From contig CBDDHW010000070.1 in NCBI GenBank assembly GCA_965228575.1, positions 1 to 64,000 of the forward strand: 64,000 bases of DNA, in the 5' to 3' direction. The position numbers and the translations under genes were made by a program. The stretch comes from UBA11612 sp965228575 (GTDB taxonomy: Bacteria; Pseudomonadota; Alphaproteobacteria; Rhodospirillales; Rhodospirillaceae). Positions within the stretch are counted from its first letter, which is position 1. Every line of letters begins with the position of its first letter. Of this stretch, positions 9,645-17,665 are shown in pieces. The notes under the pieces are model-generated. The model was given only the letters and a program-made list of their open reading frames with translations. It had not been told where the DNA came from and did no database searches.

Positions 9645-9883
9645 AGGTTGCATTCCTCCGAAAACTATATTACTACATATAGATCAGGTTCTTGTTTTGT
9701 TCAACCTCCTATATACAATATATTTGAACTCAGAGGGTTGCGGGAAACTTTTGCCATAGCACTTTATTCAGGATGCCTATGGCGACAGGCAAGATTTTCG
9801 ACTCCGTCTTGTTATTAGGAAATAGGTCCAGGCTTCGGTCGGGTAGCTTGAAGAATTGCGAGCCGCCTTACAGTGGGTAGAGA
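9645..9883. promoter_or_regulatory. divergent CBASS promoter region with palindrome
   Basis: This AT-rich gap separates cdnA (leftward) from capV (rightward) and must hold both promoters. A perfect inverted repeat CTATAT-N6-ATATAG lies at 9665-9682, about 20 bp upstream of the cdnA start, and a second AT-rich near-palindrome lies at about 9708-9725. The first could overlap a -10 element of the leftward promoter and serve as an operator. No regulator is encoded inside the locus; the nearest DNA-binding protein is the XRE gene at 14.6 kb. Confidence 0.6.
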
Positions 9884-10822
9884 ATGAGCGCTACTTCTCA
9901 GCAGAAAATTTTTCGGGTGCTTAGCCTTGATGGTGGAGGTGCAAAGGGCTTCTACACTCTGGGTGCGCTTAAGGAAATTGAAGCACTTGTACAATGCCGG
10001 CTCTGTGAGAAGTTCGACCTCATCTATGGGACTTCAACCGGGGCGATCATTGCGGCTTTGCTCGGAATAGGGCGGTCGGTTGACGAAATTGAGGTCCTAT
10101 ATCGTGAGCATGTTGTCACAGTTATGTCCCGTTGGTTTCCAAGCCGGAAGAGTGCTGCCCTTGAGTCTCTTGCTGAGCAAGTATTTGGGCAACTGAAATT
10201 CGATGCATTTCAAACGGACATGGGCATTGTGGGCACGCGTTGGAATGAGGAACGCCCCATCATATTCAAAACAAACCGCCAGCAAACATTTCTCGGTAAG
10301 GAAACATTCGAACCCGGCTTTGGTTGCACCATCGGTGATGCGGTCGTTGGCTCCTGCTCTGCCTTTCCATTTTTTAAGCGCAAATTTGTGGTTACAGGCC
10401 GAGGCGAGAAAATTGAAGTCCGTGACGGAGGCTTTGTGGCAAACAACCCCACGCTTTACGCAATAGTCGACGCAACGGAATCACTAGGCTTCCCTCGAGC
10501 TGATGTGCGTGTAGTGAGTATTGGGGTCGGTGAATATCCGGCGCCGAAACTACCTGCGTGGAGCCCTCGTAAGTGGGCAAGCAAGTTATCCACAATGATA
10601 TTTCTTCAAAAGACGATGGAGATAAGCACACAATCGATGGACCAGCTCAGAAAAGTCATGTTCCGTGATGTGGAAGCCATCAGAATCCATGCAAGGTATA
10701 CGCAACCGGAGATGGCCACAGATATGCTCGAAGTCAACTTAGATAAATTAAATCTTCTATGGCAGCGTGGTCGTGATAGTGCTCGCGAAGCCGAACCTGA
10801 CCTACGGAGATTCCTTACTTAA
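9884..10822 (+). CDS. capV: CapV-like patatin phospholipase, CBASS effector
   Basis: A 312-residue patatin-family lipase. The oxyanion loop DGGGAKG is at 16-22, the nucleophile elbow GTSTG places Ser51, and DGG at 181-183 supplies the catalytic Asp. CapV of known CBASS is activated by the cyclic dinucleotide of its partner cyclase and degrades membrane phospholipids, killing the infected cell. There is no signal peptide, in line with cytoplasmic activation. It is transcribed away from cdnA and followed 10 nt later by a second CD-NTase. In the Vibrio type locus capV lies in the same operon as dncV, so the inverted placement is unusual. Ribosome-site sequence before the ATG is weak. Confidence 0.92.
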   Translation: MSATSQQKIFRVLSLDGGGAKGFYTLGALKEIEALVQCRLCEKFDLIYGTSTGAIIAALLGIGRSVDEIEVLYREHVVTVMSRWFPSRKSAALESLAEQVFGQLKFDAFQTDMGIVGTRWNEERPIIFKTNRQQTFLGKETFEPGFGCTIGDAVVGSCSAFPFFKRKFVVTGRGEKIEVRDGGFVANNPTLYAIVDATESLGFPRADVRVVSIGVGEYPAPKLPAWSPRKWASKLSTMIFLQKTMEISTQSMDQLRKVMFRDVEAIRIHARYTQPEMATDMLEVNLDKLNLLWQRGRDSAREAEPDLRRFLT

Positions 10823-10832
10823 GGGACCAGCC

Positions 10833-11726
10833 ATGATTGCTGAAAGCCAACTCGAAACTTGGGCATCTCAGGGGCCAACTGGTCAATTTACAGATACTTA
10901 CAACCGCATCCGAAGCAATTTGATTCATAGTTCGGCTCCGTATCCTCACACAGGAGTGGAGGTGTTTCTACAGGGCTCATATTGTAACGATACCAACATT
11001 TATGGCGACAGCGATGTGGATATCGTTTTGTGCCACACGAATGCTTTCTATAAGGACTTGAGCAGGCTTTCGCCGGCAGACCGACGTGCTTTTGACGCCG
11101 CTGTAGCTTTAACCGGAGCCGTCACATATGGGTATGCTGAGTTTAAACGCGATGCGACAGCTTATGTTTCACGGTTGTACAACAATGTCAGTTTTGGGAG
11201 TAAGGCGATCTACATACCGGGAGAAAATTCCGGACGCAGAAACACTGATTTGTTAATTGCGTCGCAGTTTCGACGTTACCATGAATTTAGATCATGGCAG
11301 AACCAACGATATGATGAAGGGATATGCTTTTTTTCGTCAAGCGGCAAGATGATCGAAAACTTTCCGAAATTGCATTCCAATAACTGCACAACGAAGCATC
11401 AAAGTACGAGGAGTTATTTCAAACCTATGGTCCGAATATTCAAAAACATGCGGAATACAATGATAGAAAGGAAGCACCTTGCCGATGGAATAGCGCCTTC
11501 CTACTTTATCGAGGGGATGCTTTACAACGTGCCAGATAACAAGTTTGAAGGAACATATCAGGAAACCTGGATCAATTGCTTCAATCATCTTGTCACAACC
11601 GACCGTGATAGCTTGGTCTGCGCAAACTACATGCATTGGTTGGTCCGTGACAATTCAGCGACTTCTTGGCCAGTCGAGAACTTCAATGCTTTCACTGCCG
11701 CACTAAAAGGATTTTGGGAGAGCTGA
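10833..11726 (+). CDS. second CD-NTase, clade unassigned
   Basis: A 297-residue nucleotidyltransferase of the CD-NTase/SMODS group, clearly different from the DncV-like protein next door. Its active site reads FLQGSYCNDTNIYGDSDVDIVL: Gly48-Ser49, Asp61 and Asp63, with the third Asp at 139 in RRNTDLLIA, so all catalytic residues are present. I start at the ATG at 10833 because AAGGGA lies 6 nt before it; the longer frame starts inside capV. The capV stop is 10 nt upstream, so the two form one operon. The C-terminus ends FWES, without the terminal glycine expected of a Cap2 substrate. Its nucleotide product cannot be told from sequence reading. Confidence 0.88.
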   Translation: MIAESQLETWASQGPTGQFTDTYNRIRSNLIHSSAPYPHTGVEVFLQGSYCNDTNIYGDSDVDIVLCHTNAFYKDLSRLSPADRRAFDAAVALTGAVTYGYAEFKRDATAYVSRLYNNVSFGSKAIYIPGENSGRRNTDLLIASQFRRYHEFRSWQNQRYDEGICFFSSSGKMIENFPKLHSNNCTTKHQSTRSYFKPMVRIFKNMRNTMIERKHLADGIAPSYFIEGMLYNVPDNKFEGTYQETWINCFNHLVTTDRDSLVCANYMHWLVRDNSATSWPVENFNAFTAALKGFWES

Positions 11727-11756
11727 TGAGCCCTGCGTCGGAATTAATGCATTAGC

Positions 11757-13286
11757 TCATTTTGACGATAATGAACCAATTTCAAGCAAATCATATTCTA
11801 CCGCTCTGAATGTGCTTGGAGGAACAAATGCTATCGGCAACATCTTGTTCACATACCGCTTCGAAACCCCCTTATCCTCAGCCAGGAGCTCGGGCGTAGC
11901 GTACGTTCCATTCTCAATTTCTTGGCGCCATTGCCATGCTTGACGTAGCGCGCGGATCATTTTTGGATCTGCTGTTGCCAAACCTAATTCGGTAGGCGGG
12001 ATAATTCTGGAGCGCTGACCAACTCGCGCAATTCGAACCGGAACATCAATTCGAAAGTGTTTTGGCGCTTCCTTCGCCTCAATCGCATCCTGCGTTGCTT
12101 CCGTATCGTTTGATGCTGGATACTCTATAACGATGCGCACGTTGCTGCGTTCGATAACAACTTTCTGAACAAATTCGCCAATCCGTTCGCACTCACCCAT
12201 AGCCTTGTCATCCTGCTGTCGGGCCGCTGCTTCGACAAGGTTATGAATAAATTCCATCTTGATGCGCGTGACGACGTCATCCGGCTGATCAACATCAGCG
12301 CCAGCATCTTGCACAAAATAGTATTTGTATCGCTGACCGTTTGAGCGCGACGTAAATGTCGGCGTCATAGGCCGTCCAAGCGCATCGAATAGCTTTCCGG
12401 TCAGCCACCACTCCTCCCGTGCATCGATGCGCTCGGTTTTTCGGGTGTAACTATTTTCTTCGAATGTTTTTTGCGTTCGGTCCCATAGTTCTTGCGGGAT
12501 GATGGCTTTGTGCTGTCCTGGGTAGAGTTGGTCCTTGTGTCGAATCTTTCCCAAATAAATTGGGTTCTGGAGAAGGTGACGAACGGCGCCACTCAACAAT
12601 GGATATCCGCCTCGCTTCTTCCCACGTTTCGATATCCAGAGCTTGCTCGTGATGCCGCGTTCCGCAAGCTCATTCACTAGTGCGTCGACGGATTTCAGTT
12701 CGGTGTAACGCTTAAAAATTAATCTAACGATTTCGGCTTCCATTTTGTTGATCTTGAGCGTTCGCCCATCAGCGTCATACCCAAGCGGTGGATTGCCGCC
12801 CATCCAAAGACCCTTCTTCTTTGAGGCAGCCAATTTGTCGCGGATACGTTCGCCGGTAACTTCGCGTTCGAACTGCGCAAAGGAGAGCAGGACATTGAGC
12901 GTGAGACGGCCCATGGATGTGGTCGTATTAAACGCCTGTGTAACAGACACGAACGAAACTTTATTTTCATCGAAGGTTTCGATGATGCGAGCGAAGTCGG
13001 AAAGGGCGCGGGTGAGCCGGTCGACTTTATAGACAACGACCACGTCGACCCGGCCTGTTTTAATTGCGTTGAGCAGTTTTGTTAATCCCGGGCGTTCCAT
13101 ATTGCCACCGGAATACCCACCATCATCAAAGCGGGTATTAATCAGTGTCCAACCTTCGCCGGATTGACTGGCGATATAGGCTTCGCAGGCTTCACGCTGT
13201 GCATCAAGTGAGTTGAAATCCTGCTCGAGCCCTTCTTCGGAAGACTTGCGCGTGTAAATGGCGCAGCGGAATTTTGGCTTGGTCAT
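11757..13286 (-). CDS. large serine recombinase
   Basis: A 509-residue site-specific recombinase. The resolvase domain comes first (YTRKSS with catalytic Ser15, YSGGNMERPGL, YKVDRLTR, ERIRDKLAASKKKGLWMGG), then a recombinase domain (NPIYLGKIRHK) and a long C-terminal DNA-binding part. There is no CxxC zinc-ribbon in the middle region. I start at 13286 because that ATG overlaps the DUF2924 stop as ATGA; the longer frame lies inside DUF2924. DUF2924 and this recombinase form a common alphaproteobacterial pair. It probably mobilises or once mobilised this island, although serine recombinases seldom use tRNA 3' ends. Confidence 0.93.
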   Translation of the reverse strand: MTKPKFRCAIYTRKSSEEGLEQDFNSLDAQREACEAYIASQSGEGWTLINTRFDDGGYSGGNMERPGLTKLLNAIKTGRVDVVVVYKVDRLTRALSDFARIIETFDENKVSFVSVTQAFNTTTSMGRLTLNVLLSFAQFEREVTGERIRDKLAASKKKGLWMGGNPPLGYDADGRTLKINKMEAEIVRLIFKRYTELKSVDALVNELAERGITSKLWISKRGKKRGGYPLLSGAVRHLLQNPIYLGKIRHKDQLYPGQHKAIIPQELWDRTQKTFEENSYTRKTERIDAREEWWLTGKLFDALGRPMTPTFTSRSNGQRYKYYFVQDAGADVDQPDDVVTRIKMEFIHNLVEAAARQQDDKAMGECERIGEFVQKVVIERSNVRIVIEYPASNDTEATQDAIEAKEAPKHFRIDVPVRIARVGQRSRIIPPTELGLATADPKMIRALRQAWQWRQEIENGTYATPELLAEDKGVSKRYVNKMLPIAFVPPSTFRAVEYDLLEIGSLSSK

Positions 13287-13804
13287 GGAATAGATCCAGC
13301 CGATGGCGTTCTTTTCGCGCTCTTGAGTCCGAAGAATTTCGGACCGGACCACCGCGTGCCGGTGATGGCGCGCGCAGTTTCGGAGAGGCTCTTATAGGTT
13401 TTACCTTCAAAAGCGAAGCCGTCGGCCTTGACGATGACCTGGCATTCGCGCCCCTGCCAATCGCGTTTGAGGACAGAGCCAGTCCGCAGTTTTGCGACAT
13501 TGTCGAGTTTGGCCGCCTTGTCGGTTTGTTTCCCAATGGGTTCATTGAGAATCTTGAGCACGTCCGGTGAGTGCCCGCCGAAGGCGTCGGCCTGTATGCG
13601 CCAGGCGAGGAGACGCAGGAGGAGGGAGCGTGACGTGGGTGCCGGTACGGGCTTGCCGTATCGTAGTGCCCAGGCTTCGCGCAGTTTTGGGAGCGGGGAA
13701 GCTTGAAGAGATTCGATTTCATTGCGGATGGCGGCGGTTTTGTCAGAGGGTGGTTGAGACCAGATCAAAGGCGGCTTGTTTTTGAGAAGATCTTTGAGTT
13801 GCAT
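13283..13804 (-). CDS. DUF2924 domain protein
   Basis: A 173-residue protein with the DUF2924 C-terminal block (KRDWQGRECQVIV, FEGKTYKSLSETARAITG, TRWSGPKFFGL). The family is found almost only beside serine recombinases, and the ATGA overlap with the recombinase here says the two are made together. Its role is unknown; an accessory DNA-binding or directionality role is a guess. GGAG six nucleotides before the ATG at 13804 decides this start over ATGs 33 and 48 nt upstream. Confidence 0.88.
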   Translation of the reverse strand: MQLKDLLKNKPPLIWSQPPSDKTAAIRNEIESLQASPLPKLREAWALRYGKPVPAPTSRSLLLRLLAWRIQADAFGGHSPDVLKILNEPIGKQTDKAAKLDNVAKLRTGSVLKRDWQGRECQVIVKADGFAFEGKTYKSLSETARAITGTRWSGPKFFGLKSAKRTPSAGSIP

Positions 13805-13996
13805 GGCGGTCTCCAAGGTTGAGGGCGTTAGATTCATCTGCCTGCTATGCACGCTCTGTTGGCCCAGGAAAGCCAGTCCAAAGTCGGCGAAACTCTAATA
13901 AAGAAGTGGGGCTTTTTAGGAGGTTACGGAGGTCTGAGGCGCTACCCTCCAAGTCGCGCCTATCCGCGCCGCGGATACATAACATTCGATACACGA

Positions 13997-14515
13997 CTAA
14001 ACGGTCGCTTCCGCGATTTTCAATTCTGCTGTCACGTCGCGCACTCCAGGGATGTCCCATATAGAATCCCTTAGAATTAATCTCCAAGCCTTCACATGTG
14101 GGCTGTATGCTGCCTTTTCGTTGACAACCGAGAAGGGAACGAGCGCCGCGCGGAAGACCAAGTAATTTTCATCCAGTAGCACTCCCGCCAGAACATCGAA
14201 TGGCTTGGAAGGCAAATTGCGCATGAATGACAGCTGCCGAGACTTGTTTCTCGGTGTAAGTCGCCGGCATTTAATCTGGTATCGGAGGCCGGTTTTGTCA
14301 GTAGCATCGTGTCCTGATGAGGAATTCGCCTCTAAGCTCCAGCTAAATGCCCGGGAAAATAAGAGTTCGCCGTAATCACCGGCTGGGCTATTGGAACTTC
14401 GCAACACTTTGCGGCGGCGCAACTCACTTAAGACTCCGGATTGTAATCCTAAGAGTTCCAGAGTCGTCATGGATTTTAAATTTGCCATTGTCCTTCTAGC
14501 TTGCCGAGAAGTCAT
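13997..14515 (-). CDS. hypothetical protein, possible PD-(D/E)xK nuclease-like fold
   Basis: A 172-residue protein I recognise only as a family often seen in alphaproteobacterial islands. GDYGELLF followed about 30 residues later by GLRYQIKCRR has the spacing and chemistry of a PD-(D/E)xK core (acidic residue, then Q-x-K), but no function is established. Other start codons (Met10, Met16) are possible; none has a good ribosome site. It lies 34 bp downstream of an XRE regulator on the same strand, the arrangement of a controller protein with a restriction-type effector, though no cognate methylase touches it. Confidence 0.6.
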   Translation of the reverse strand: MTSRQARRTMANLKSMTTLELLGLQSGVLSELRRRKVLRSSNSPAGDYGELLFSRAFSWSLEANSSSGHDATDKTGLRYQIKCRRLTPRNKSRQLSFMRNLPSKPFDVLAGVLLDENYLVFRAALVPFSVVNEKAAYSPHVKAWRLILRDSIWDIPGVRDVTAELKIAEATV

Positions 14516-14549
14516 CCCGATGCCGCATGGGCAATCTTGGTAAGTGTCG

Positions 14550-14771
14550 CTATTTGCGCCGTGGATCAGTATCGAGAAGTTTCCCTGGTGTTACCCCTAG
14601 TGCCTTCGCAAAACGCTCAACAATGGTGATGGTTGGGTTGCGGGCGCCGCGTTCCACATCGCTGACATATGTGCGGTGAATTTCGGCTTCGAAGCTGAAA
14701 TCCTCCTGAGAAAGGCCCTTTTCCTTTCTCAGGCGCTTAACATTTAAGCCCAATCGCTTCCGGATATCCAT
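14550..14771 (-). CDS. XRE-family HTH transcriptional regulator
   Basis: A 73-residue single-domain Cro/C1-type helix-turn-helix protein. The HTH is KGLSQEDFSFEAEIHRTYVSDVERG with the usual following segment RNPTITIVERFAKALGV. I use the ATG at 14771, which gives the usual family start MDIRKRLG; a GTG 24 nt upstream is possible. It probably represses its own promoter and that of the nuclease-like gene downstream, as small controller proteins do. Confidence 0.88.
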   Translation of the reverse strand: MDIRKRLGLNVKRLRKEKGLSQEDFSFEAEIHRTYVSDVERGARNPTITIVERFAKALGVTPGKLLDTDPRRK

Positions 14772-14867
14772 ACAGAGAGCAGGCAATAATGTCACTTATA
14801 AGACTACAGACGATCAGAGACATTTTTCTGGACTGTTGTCGGCCCGGAAGCAAAACTGTTGCTTACT

Positions 14868-15221
14868 ATGCGTCCTTTCTTCTCAGCGCTTTTTTTCGGC
14901 AGTCTGCTCGTCGGATTTATCTTCCCGCCCGCTTGGATTGTTGCATTTCTTGCTGGCCCGCTCGCTATTTTTTCAGCGCCGGCTGGACAGCGCCCGGACG
15001 GGAGAGAAAAAACAGGGGGCCTCCTGGGTTGGCTCTGGGACTATTTCGTTATCAAACAAAAAATGCAGGAGTGCCCGTACTGCCTCTCAATGATCGATCG
15101 TAATGCTGTAAAATGTGCTCACTGCGGCGAGTGGATTCCAGATGACGATGAAGAAAAGTACGAAGATGAGGACGAGGACGATCAGGCATATGCTGATGGG
15201 GACGAAGAGTTCAAAGAATAG
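14868..15221 (+). CDS. small membrane protein with zinc ribbon and acidic tail
   Basis: A 117-residue protein with two hydrophobic segments in the first 35 residues, then a linker, a zinc ribbon (CPYCLSMI followed by CAHCGEW) at about 70-93, and a tail of almost only Asp and Glu. Single zinc ribbons of this type occur in many small membrane proteins of unknown role. It is the only rightward gene between 11.7 and 20 kb, so it has its own promoter. The ribosome site is weak and the start (ATG 14868) is the first Met. Confidence 0.7.
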   Translation: MRPFFSALFFGSLLVGFIFPPAWIVAFLAGPLAIFSAPAGQRPDGREKTGGLLGWLWDYFVIKQKMQECPYCLSMIDRNAVKCAHCGEWIPDDDEEKYEDEDEDDQAYADGDEEFKE

Positions 15222-15282
15222 ATAAGCTGGTGGTTTCTTTTCCAAAACGAATAGTTGATTTTGTCCACTTTTAGCTTTGGCT

Positions 15283-15744
15283 TCACTCACCCCCTTCTTC
15301 TTCGCAGCGCGCAGCTATGTTTGCCTCTGCTTGCCGATACATTTTCACCTGTTCCTCCCATTCTTCCGTCGAGCAGGGTCCAGGCACCACTAGTACACCA
15401 GTCCGCTTTTCTTCGGACGCTTGCTGCGGATCTGCCCTTAAAAGTGTAAGAAGGGAAATAAGCAGCCTAGCTGCGCTCATGTTACCGGCAATCGCGTTAT
15501 TTGCGACTCTCAGTATCACGGCCTCCTGCAAAGATACGCGCCGCTCTCCATTACCTATGCGTATGGTTATTTTTTCCGACAAAACTTTGTCTAGAACCGT
15601 AGAAAGAGTTTCACGGTTTTTCGGGCGTCCCTTGGGATTGCCTGACTGGCCCGGTTGAAAACGCGCGTGGGTGGGTGGTTTTCCGTAACCTACCGTATAA
15701 TCGCCGTTAGTTGCCACAATTGGACCGACGGTTCTTAGCAGCAA
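15283..15744 (-). CDS. DUF5681 domain protein
   Basis: A 153-residue protein with the DUF5681 signature VGYGKPPTHARFQPGQSGNPKGRPK near its N-terminus, then a helical, charged region. In other alphaproteobacteria such proteins lie next to ParB-type methylases and phage terminase genes, which suggests a prophage or island origin. It starts 33 bp after the methylase stop on the same strand and so is probably in its operon. Function unknown. Confidence 0.8.
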   Translation of the reverse strand: MLLRTVGPIVATNGDYTVGYGKPPTHARFQPGQSGNPKGRPKNRETLSTVLDKVLSEKITIRIGNGERRVSLQEAVILRVANNAIAGNMSAARLLISLLTLLRADPQQASEEKRTGVLVVPGPCSTEEWEEQVKMYRQAEANIAARCEEEGGE

Positions 15745-15777
15745 TGAAATGGGAACGCTTTACGAAAAATGACTTGG

Positions 15778-17091
15778 TCATGAATCCGCTCCCTCGCGCG
15801 TATTTGCTGCCTGCCGTGCGTTACGCGTTTCATCGAAAGTCTTACCAGTAGCGAAATTGATTGCTTCTCGGCCGGTGAAGTCTTGCCAGCGCTGCACAGC
15901 CACGTCGACGTATGCGGGATCGATTTCAATAGCATAGGCGCGCCGCCGTTTTTGCTCCGCGGCGATTATGGTTGTGCCGCTGCCGACAAAAGGATCAAGG
16001 ACAATCCCTCGCGGTTTGGAACAGTCCAATATTGCGTCGGCGACCATGGCGACAGGTTTTACGGTGGGATGCATGGCAAGTTCTTCGTTGCGACCTGAAC
16101 GAAAGGTGTTTACGCCCGCGTAGTCCCATACGTTGGTCCGATTTCGTCCGTGCCTGCCAAGCTCCACGTTATTGATGTGTGGACCGGTACCGAATTTAAC
16201 GACGTGAACGAACTCGTGCTTGGAACGATAGAGACTACCCATTCCACCGTTGTTTTTGTTCCATACACATAGGTTCAAATATTCTAGCTTGGACGCAGCC
16301 AAAGCGCTCAAAAATTCATAGGAGTGGCGCCAGTCCATGCAAAGAAAACCTACGGCACCGTCGGCGCAAACCCTTAGAAGGAGATTAAAAACAGTTGTAA
16401 TAAATGTGATAAATTGCTCGGGCGTCATCTCGCCTGAAGCCATTGCAAACTCGCGGTGACGAACCTTCCCGTTCCCTGAAACGTGACCAAAAACAGGTAC
16501 GTTGTAGGGCATGTCCCCGAAAATCATTTGTGCGGTGTGGCCTTTTAATATCGCCTCATACGTTTCCTTCTTTGTAGCATCGCCACAATTTATCCGGTGA
16601 TCCCCAAGCTTCCAGGTGTCTCCAAATAGGGTCACGGGGTCCGCGTCCGCGGGCGGAATGTTATCGGCCTTCTCTTCGTCCACTCGCATGTCAAAAACCT
16701 GATCAATCTCAGCAATTGAAAATCCAAGAGACTCCAGGTCAATGTTGACGCCATCCAGAAATTGAAACTCTTTAGCTAAGAGAGCTCTATCCCATGTAGC
16801 TGACTCGGCGAGTTTATTGTCTGCGAGCATGTACGCTCGGATTTGGTCCTCCCTCAAGTCGGCTGTAACTACTGTGGGCACCACCGCAAGGCCCAAAAGA
16901 CGTGCAGCCTCTAGGCGGGCGTTACCCGCGATCACACGATTTTGGCTATCGCGAACCAGAGGAATGGTCCAACCAAAAGTCTTAATACTATTGGCGAGTT
17001 GACGAATTTGACGTTTGGGGTGAATTCGCGCGTTGCACTCGTGCGGAACTAGAGACGCAACGGGCGTCATCTCGATTTGTGGAGTTCGCAT
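15778..17091 (-). CDS. ParB-domain DNA methyltransferase (beta-class)
   Basis: A 437-residue protein in which a ParB/Srx-like N-terminal domain (PHECNARIHPKRQIRQLANSI, VIAGNARLEAARLLG) is joined to an N4/N6 DNA methylase. Motif IV reads GDMPYNVP, a variant of DPPY, and motif I DPFVGSGTT lies near the C-terminus, the beta-class order. I start at 17091, where AGGAG lies 8 nt upstream, not at the longer frame. These fusions occur without a restriction enzyme on islands and prophages and may protect the element or mark DNA. The proline-to-methionine change in motif IV may affect activity or specificity. Confidence 0.9.
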   Translation of the reverse strand: MRTPQIEMTPVASLVPHECNARIHPKRQIRQLANSIKTFGWTIPLVRDSQNRVIAGNARLEAARLLGLAVVPTVVTADLREDQIRAYMLADNKLAESATWDRALLAKEFQFLDGVNIDLESLGFSIAEIDQVFDMRVDEEKADNIPPADADPVTLFGDTWKLGDHRINCGDATKKETYEAILKGHTAQMIFGDMPYNVPVFGHVSGNGKVRHREFAMASGEMTPEQFITFITTVFNLLLRVCADGAVGFLCMDWRHSYEFLSALAASKLEYLNLCVWNKNNGGMGSLYRSKHEFVHVVKFGTGPHINNVELGRHGRNRTNVWDYAGVNTFRSGRNEELAMHPTVKPVAMVADAILDCSKPRGIVLDPFVGSGTTIIAAEQKRRRAYAIEIDPAYVDVAVQRWQDFTGREAINFATGKTFDETRNARQAANTREGADS

Positions 17092-17665
17092 AGCGTGGGC
17101 TCCTGATTGGAGCCGCACAAAAAAAGCGCGGCTCCGGTTGATACCGAAAAACCACGCCCAGCCCAGCCAGTGCGTCCTCTTCAAGACAGGTTGACCCCCT
17201 GGATCAATCCTCTCTAACGTTTGCGACTATCGCTTCCTCTGAAAGCGCCAGTAGAAAACTAGAGTGCTAAAAAAATACCCGTTTACAGAAAGAGTTCAAG
17301 AAAAATCGCCGCTTCGAATGAACGTAAAACTAGGTCAAGGGTAAGTTAAGTCACAAACAGAAAAAACGAATCAAACTTCAACAGCTTGGTAAATAATTGA
17401 TCTCTCGATCCCCGATAGTTTGAATGCCAATCGAAAGAGCCTCATCACGAATTGTTCATTGTTGTTCACTATGACCTGTATATGAAATAACGATTGGCTA
17501 CCGCAAATTTTCGAAAGCGATCACGAACACCGTCCGAAACATCTCGACAACAATGAGGTCCCATGCAAGGGGTTCTGCGCTGCTGTCGCCAGTAGGGTAA
17601 TTTTGAAACGGCAAAGCCCTCCGACACATCACTCTTCGTTCGAACTCTTTGTCGCATAAGATGGG
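17092..17665. other. intergenic, no gene recognised
   Basis: About 570 bp of rather AT-rich DNA between the methylase and the M23-like gene. A stem GGAGCCGC/GCGGCTCC with an A-rich loop lies just upstream of the methylase at about 17111-17139 and may belong to its leader. A 62-codon open frame at 17469-17657 (minus) resembles nothing I know. The right end of the tRNA-Ser island could lie here, but I find no matching att copy. Confidence 0.5.

Noticed and set aside
11757..13352. Serine recombinase starting at 13352
   Set aside because: The extra 22 residues lie within DUF2924; the ATG at 13286 has the coupled ATGA overlap and the normal family start.
17111..17139. Hairpin before the methylase as a terminator
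   Set aside because: The A run is in the loop, not after the stem on either strand.
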